From DATGWF01 sp035299585 (GTDB lineage: Bacteria > Actinomycetota > Actinomycetes > Actinomycetales > Microbacteriaceae), in assembly GCA_035299585.1 (NCBI GenBank), contig DATGWF010000013.1, positions 1 through 17,063 on the forward strand: a DNA stretch of 17,063 bases. Direction: 5' to 3'. Below are positions 14,453 through 17,063 of the stretch, in pieces. The notes beneath the pieces were generated by a model. That model did not search any database, was not told the origin of the DNA, and saw nothing but the letters and a program-made list of their open reading frames with translations. Position numbers and translations under genes: made by a program. The first letter of the stretch is position 1. Every line of letters starts with the position of its first letter.

Positions 14453-15205
14453 GTGGCTCGAGTTCCGGCGGCCGGGAATGCGATGCGCATTCTGACCACC
14501 CTGGCGTCATCGCGTGGCCCGCTTGCGGCGGTGGCCCTGGCTACCGGACTCGGGTTGCCCCGCTCGAGCGTCTACCAGCTGCTCGAAGAAATGGCGGAGC
14601 ACGGCTTCGTGCTGCACTATCCCGAGGAACGACGCTGGGGCCTCGGTCCGAGCGCGTTCGAGCTCGGTGGCGGTTATGCGCGGCAACAGCCATTGGCCCG
14701 CCTCGGGCGCCCGGTGCTCGACGCGCTCGTGGACCGGGTGGGGGAGAGCGGGCACCTCGCGGTACTTTCGGGCACAGACGTGCTGTACCTCGCAGAGGAA
14801 CGGGCACCTCGGCGGCCGTCCCTCGTAACCGATGTCGGTGTTCGATTGCCAGCCCACCTCACAGCGACCGGACGCGCTCTGCTCGCCGGCCTTCCGCGCG
14901 AGCAGGTGCGAGCCCTCTATCCCGACGCAACAGCGTTCGCCGCTCGAGGGACTGACGAGTGGACCTACCGACGACTTTCCGTCGTGCTCGAGCGCGTCCG
15001 TGAAACCGGCGTCGCTGAAGAGCGCGGCGAAGTGACGCCGAACCTCGCCTCGGTTGGCTCAGCCATCCGCGACCGCACGGGTTGGCCGGTCGCGGCAATC
15101 GCGCTCACGTTCAATCAAGAGGCCACCGATAGCGTTCGGGTCGAGGCGCTCGGCACTGCCGTCCGCGACGCGGCGGCGGCCCTGGAGCGTCGCATCCGAA
15201 CCTAA
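14453..15205 (+). CDS. IclR-family transcriptional regulator (probable hut regulator)
   Basis: This 250-aa protein has an N-terminal winged helix-turn-helix (about 8-62; AMRILTTLAS, then LPRSSVYQLLEEMAEHGFV as recognition region) and a C-terminal GAF-like effector domain (about 80-250) with the family signature RLPAHLTATGRALLAGLP (131-148). IclR proteins bind DNA as dimers or tetramers and respond to small catabolic ligands. Divergence from hutH and a palindrome in the shared region imply control of the hut operon, probably by histidine or urocanate; that ligand is inferred. The GTG at 14453 is preferred because GGAGG (14444-14448) precedes it and because it begins just before the wing helix; longer upstream starts would include the operator and hutH coding sequence. 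A hairpin follows the stop codon. Confidence 0.9.
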   Translation: MARVPAAGNAMRILTTLASSRGPLAAVALATGLGLPRSSVYQLLEEMAEHGFVLHYPEERRWGLGPSAFELGGGYARQQPLARLGRPVLDALVDRVGESGHLAVLSGTDVLYLAEERAPRRPSLVTDVGVRLPAHLTATGRALLAGLPREQVRALYPDATAFAARGTDEWTYRRLSVVLERVRETGVAEERGEVTPNLASVGSAIRDRTGWPVAAIALTFNQEATDSVRVEALGTAVRDAAAALERRIRT

Positions 15206-15208
15206 GAA

Positions 15209-15232
15209 CGGGTGGACAACTCCATCCACCCG
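15209..15232 (+). terminator. Hairpin after the IclR-regulator stop codon (possible terminator)
   Basis: CGGGTGGA and TCCACCCG form a perfect 8-bp stem with an 8-nt loop, 3 nt past the TAA. No T-rich tract follows, so it is at best a weak intrinsic terminator, or a 3'-end stabilising hairpin. High-GC Actinobacteria often terminate at hairpins lacking a U-tract. Confidence 0.45.
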
Positions 15233-15277
15233 CCGGAGAGGCGCGTACCTTCCTTGGGTTATCCACGGAGGTGCGAC

Positions 15278-15796
15278 ATGATTCGTCGGCTTGTTGGTGT
15301 TCGGGTTCTTCTCGCAGGGCTTTCTGGCGTCGCGCTTGCGACCACGCTCGCGCTTGCGCCGGCCTCGGCCGTTGGCGCATCCTGTCCACCGGGATCAACC
15401 AACATCTTTGGCACGGTCTGTCAGGTGCTTTTCACCAGCTCGGGAAGCATCTCGCTTCCCGCGGGAGCGAGCAAAATCACCGCCGTGGTTATCGGCGGCG
15501 GTTCTGGCGGGTCGGGGGCGAACGCCAACCTGGCCGGTGGCGGCGCCGGAGGCGACGTTGAGTACGACGAGGGCTTTTCCGTCGCCGGTGGCACACTCAC
15601 TGCCACGGTCGGCGCGGGCGGCGCCGCGAGTGTCGACACCATTTCGGGTCGAGGTGGTGATTCCGGGGTCAGTGACGGTACGCATGGAGTCGCAGCGAGC
15701 GGCGGCTTTGGCGCCCATTACAACCCCGGCACGACCTCGGTCGCGGGAGGTCAAACAATGGGCAACTCGGGTGCATTCTCCCCCTCGGCGTCATGA
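15278..15796 (+). CDS. Secreted glycine-rich protein, N-terminal part of a split LPXTG wall protein
   Basis: The 172-aa product begins with a Sec signal peptide (basic MIRRLVGVR, hydrophobic 9-26, predicted cleavage after ALAPASA at residue 31). It continues with a segment like the Gly-rich beta-domain of actinobacterial surface proteins: FTSSGSISLPAGASKITAVVIGGGSGG, then runs of GGGAGGDVEYD and TATVGAGGAAS. Such domains end 'G.VVVRF', which here appears only in the next frame. The frame stops at 15796 right after a five-C run (15780-15784), and the following frame (-1) carries the rest of the domain plus an LPHTG sorting signal. The ATG at 15278 has GGAGG 6 nt upstream. Read alone this would be a secreted, unanchored fragment, so it is more probably half of a frameshifted gene or a sequencing error. 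Function of the family is unknown. Confidence 0.7.
   Translation: MIRRLVGVRVLLAGLSGVALATTLALAPASAVGASCPPGSTNIFGTVCQVLFTSSGSISLPAGASKITAVVIGGGSGGSGANANLAGGGAGGDVEYDEGFSVAGGTLTATVGAGGAASVDTISGRGGDSGVSDGTHGVAASGGFGAHYNPGTTSVAGGQTMGNSGAFSPSAS
15779..15796 (+). other. Frameshift junction between the two halves of the LPXTG gene
   Basis: TCCCCCT (15779-15785) contains five C. A sixth C, or a -1 slip here, would join the upstream frame (ending FSP) to the downstream frame (LGVMNAGGAS) and give one protein of about 326 residues. The present reading instead ends at TGA 15794-15796, overlapping ATG 15793-15795. Confidence 0.6.
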
Positions 15797-16257
15797 ATGC
15801 CGGCGGCGCGAGCGTACTCGCCTCAACCTCAACCAACAGTGGTGCACCCGGATACACCTCACTCGCCGACATTCCCGGTGTTGACACCACGCTGTGGCCC
15901 GCGACTGCCGCTTCGGATGCCGCGGCCATCGATTCCACGGTCGGCTTCGCCGCAGGTGGCGACGGCTACGCCGTCTCCGACTGGAGCGGACAGCCTTTCG
16001 GCGCAGGGGGCTTCGGCTGGACTGACGCAACGAGTTCGTCAACGCCAGGTCGCCCGGGACTCGTCGTGGTTCGGTTTTCGGCGTACACGCCAATCGCGCC
16101 GGTCTCGCCCGTGCGTCCGAGCGCAGGTTCGTTGCCTCACACGGGCATCGATCCCCTGGCCACAGGCGCAATCGCGGTTGCGCTGATCCTCGCTTCCGAG
16201 GGAATTCGGCGTCGCGGCCAACGGCTTGCCCCGGCCATTCCTTCGGGGCGCCGATGA
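15793..16257 (+). CDS. LPXTG sorting-signal fragment, C-terminal part of the split glycine-rich wall protein
   Basis: This 154-residue frame has no signal peptide yet ends with a complete sortase sorting signal: LPHTG (114-118), a hydrophobic helix (about 121-136) and a basic tail (RRRGQR). Before that, GGDGYAVSDWSGQPFGAGGFGW and PGRPGLVVVRFSAYTP (86-100) look like the last strands of the Gly-rich domain begun in the preceding frame, and the PIAPVSPVRPS stretch is a wall-spanning linker. A sortase substrate must be exported, so translated alone from its ATG it could not reach the wall. I therefore read it as the broken 3' half of one gene with 15278-15796. No sortase gene is in the window. 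Confidence 0.7.
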   Translation: MNAGGASVLASTSTNSGAPGYTSLADIPGVDTTLWPATAASDAAAIDSTVGFAAGGDGYAVSDWSGQPFGAGGFGWTDATSSSTPGRPGLVVVRFSAYTPIAPVSPVRPSAGSLPHTGIDPLATGAIAVALILASEGIRRRGQRLAPAIPSGRR

Positions 16258-16283
16258 TGTTCGTAGCTAAGCCGACAGCCTGA

Positions 16284-16289
16284 TAGGCT
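16284..16289 (+). promoter_or_regulatory. -10 hexamer upstream of the putative helicase leader
   Basis: TAGGCT, the same hexamer used before the hadA-like and RND genes, lies in the 205-bp gap after the LPXTG gene, with a weak TTCGTA (16260-16265) 18 nt upstream. The predicted transcript would start near 16296, leaving a leader of about 167 nt, unlike the leaderless genes of this window. Confidence 0.4.
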
Positions 16290-16295
16290 ATTGAG

Positions 16296-16462
16296 GTCGG
16301 TCGGAGACATGGGTTTGTGAGTCTCGAGGGCCGGTTCTGGCGGCGACTTGCCGCGGATAGTCATCAAGTGACAGGCCCCGACCACGATCGTTCGGGTTCT
16401 TGCGTGCGGTATTCGCACCTCACTGCAGTGCTGCGCGTGCGCGGCAAACCCAGAAATGAATC
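16296..16462 (+). ncRNA. Candidate structured 5' leader of the Arg/Asp-rich (putative helicase) gene
   Basis: This gap holds no gene, but its RNA could fold. TGGGTTTG (16310-16317) pairs over 8 bp with CAAACCCA (16445-16452), ten nt before the ATG. Inside lie GGGCC (16328-16332) with GGCCC (16374-16378), enclosing GCGGC-GACTT-GCCGC (16340-16354) and GTCA-TCAAG-TGAC (16360-16372); farther on are GTGCG-GTATT-CGCAC (16404-16418) and the palindrome CACTGCAGTG (16421-16430). CCCGA (16377-16381) with TCGGG (16392-16396) would compete with the second helix. These pairings were found by eye. No good Shine-Dalgarno sequence is seen before the ATG. Long leaders are common for cold-shock RNA helicases. 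Confidence 0.35.
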
Positions 16463-17063
16463 ATGGCAACTACTCGTAAACCAGCCGCGGGACGCGCGGC
16501 AAAGGATTTCACCCCGCGCAAGTCGGCCGGCAAGAAGCTCGGCGGCAACATCCCGAAGGGAGCGACGGCAGGCAGCCGCAGCCCCAAGCACCGCGGGTAT
16601 CGCCCCGACGCGGAAGGTGAGACGCCCGTCAAGAAAGCTCGCTGGTCCGCTGAAGAGCGGGTGGCGAAGGGTCGATTCGCGGACCGCCGAGACGGCGGGC
16701 GCGGAACGCGCGACGCCGATGAGCGACCTCGTCGCGACGGCGATGCGCGCCCACCCCGCGAGCACGGCACGCGCGATCGCGTCGCCGGCGGCGTGTACGC
16801 CCGGGACACGCACGAACACTCTGGGCGCGGTGGACGCACCCACGTCGGTGGCACCCGCAAGCCGGCCGCAGGCCGGTTCGATCGCGACGACCGTCCGGCT
16901 CGCAACTTCGACCGTGACGACCGTGCTCCCCGCAGGGATCGTGATGACCGTCCGGCTCGCAGCTTTGACCGTGATGAGCGGGCTCCTCGCCGGGATCGCG
17001 ATGACCGTCCGGCTCGCAGCTTTGACCGTGATGAGCGGGCTCCTCGCCGGGATCGTGACGACC
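16463..17063 (+). CDS. Arg/Asp/Gly-rich N-terminal region, probably of a DEAD/DEAH-box RNA helicase, cut by window edge
   Basis: An open frame runs from the ATG at 16463 to the window end without a stop (200 codons). The product is highly charged and surely disordered: MATTRKPAAGRAAKDFTPR, then KKARWSAEERVAKGRF, then Arg/Asp-rich repeats. From residue 144 it is a tandem array of the 19-residue unit RPARSFDRDERAPRRDRDD. Such basic, RGG-like extensions precede the core of DEAD/DEAH-box helicases in Microbacteriaceae, and the WSAEERVAKGRF segment fits that picture, but no motif of the helicase core is inside the window, so this identity is inferred. Alternatives are another RNA-binding protein or a ribosome-associated factor. 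Ribosome binding is weak (GAAATGAA before ATG), and a long, foldable leader precedes it. Confidence 0.6.
   Translation, partial: MATTRKPAAGRAAKDFTPRKSAGKKLGGNIPKGATAGSRSPKHRGYRPDAEGETPVKKARWSAEERVAKGRFADRRDGGRGTRDADERPRRDGDARPPREHGTRDRVAGGVYARDTHEHSGRGGRTHVGGTRKPAAGRFDRDDRPARNFDRDDRAPRRDRDDRPARSFDRDERAPRRDRDDRPARSFDRDERAPRRDRDD
16892..17062 (+). repeat. 57-bp in-frame tandem repeats, three copies, continuing past the window
   Basis: Copies at 16892-16948, 16949-17005 and 17006-17062 each encode 19 residues. Copies two and three differ at only two third-codon positions near their ends. Copy one is more diverged (AAC TTC in place of AGC TTT, and synonymous or Glu/Asp changes elsewhere). The final base of the window is the first base of a further unit. 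The near-identity of the last two implies recent duplication. Confidence 0.9.

Noticed and set aside
15259..15267. TTATCCACG, close to a DnaA box (TTATCCACA)
   Set aside because: A single copy, one mismatch, no AT-rich region and no dnaA/dnaN neighbours. It adjoins the ribosome site of the LPXTG gene and is likely chance.
16892..17062. Regular repeats considered as a CRISPR array
   Set aside because: Units are contiguous with no spacers, preserve reading frame and encode a 19-residue repeat.

Overview
The window comes from a high-G+C Gram-positive bacterium, most likely an actinobacterium of the order Micrococcales (Microbacteriaceae-like). The support is the strong G/C preference at third codon positions, the actinobacterial pairing of two MaoC-type hot-dog proteins with murB, an LPXTG surface protein, a CSG-type histidine ammonia-lyase, and several genes that look leaderless. 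It is mostly ordinary chromosome. I see no phage, transposon, CRISPR array, tRNA or rRNA.

Layout. 1-334 (-): N-terminal end of a leucyl aminopeptidase, cut by the window edge. A 147-bp divergent intergenic region carrying an 18-bp inverted repeat separates it from an NAD(P)-dependent (succinate-semialdehyde-type) aldehyde dehydrogenase (482-1933, +). Next comes a tightly coupled cassette, hadA-like / hadB-like / murB (1955-3956, +), joined by two ATGA overlaps. Then a membrane-anchored DsbA-like thiol oxidoreductase (4041-4889, +) and a large RND efflux permease (4951-8094, +) with a palindrome beside its putative -10 element.

8104-15205 is a complete histidine utilisation (hut) region. HutH (histidine to urocanate), HutU (urocanate to imidazolonepropionate) and HutI (to N-formimino-glutamate) form a minus-strand operon that also carries a YihY/BrkB-type membrane protein. 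HutG (formimino-glutamate to glutamate plus formamide) faces the operon on the plus strand, and its 3' end overlaps the yihY 3' end. An IclR-family regulator diverges from hutH, and a GTCTGA-N4-TCAGAC palindrome lies between them, so it is the likely hut regulator.

The right end holds a glycine-rich LPXTG wall protein split into two reading frames at a five-C run (15278-16257). It is followed by a 205-bp leader region that can be folded into nested hairpins closed by an 8-bp helix. Last is the start of a gene (16463 onward) whose Arg/Asp-rich tail contains 57-bp tandem repeats. It looks like the disordered N-terminus of a DEAD/DEAH-box RNA helicase, but no helicase core lies inside the window.

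Most notable observations: four genes have a TANNNT hexamer exactly 6 nt before ATG (leaderless initiation); the LPXTG gene is broken or frameshifted; the last gene has a structured-leader candidate and an expanding 57-bp repeat array; HutG has Asn where the arginase family normally has a metal-binding His.
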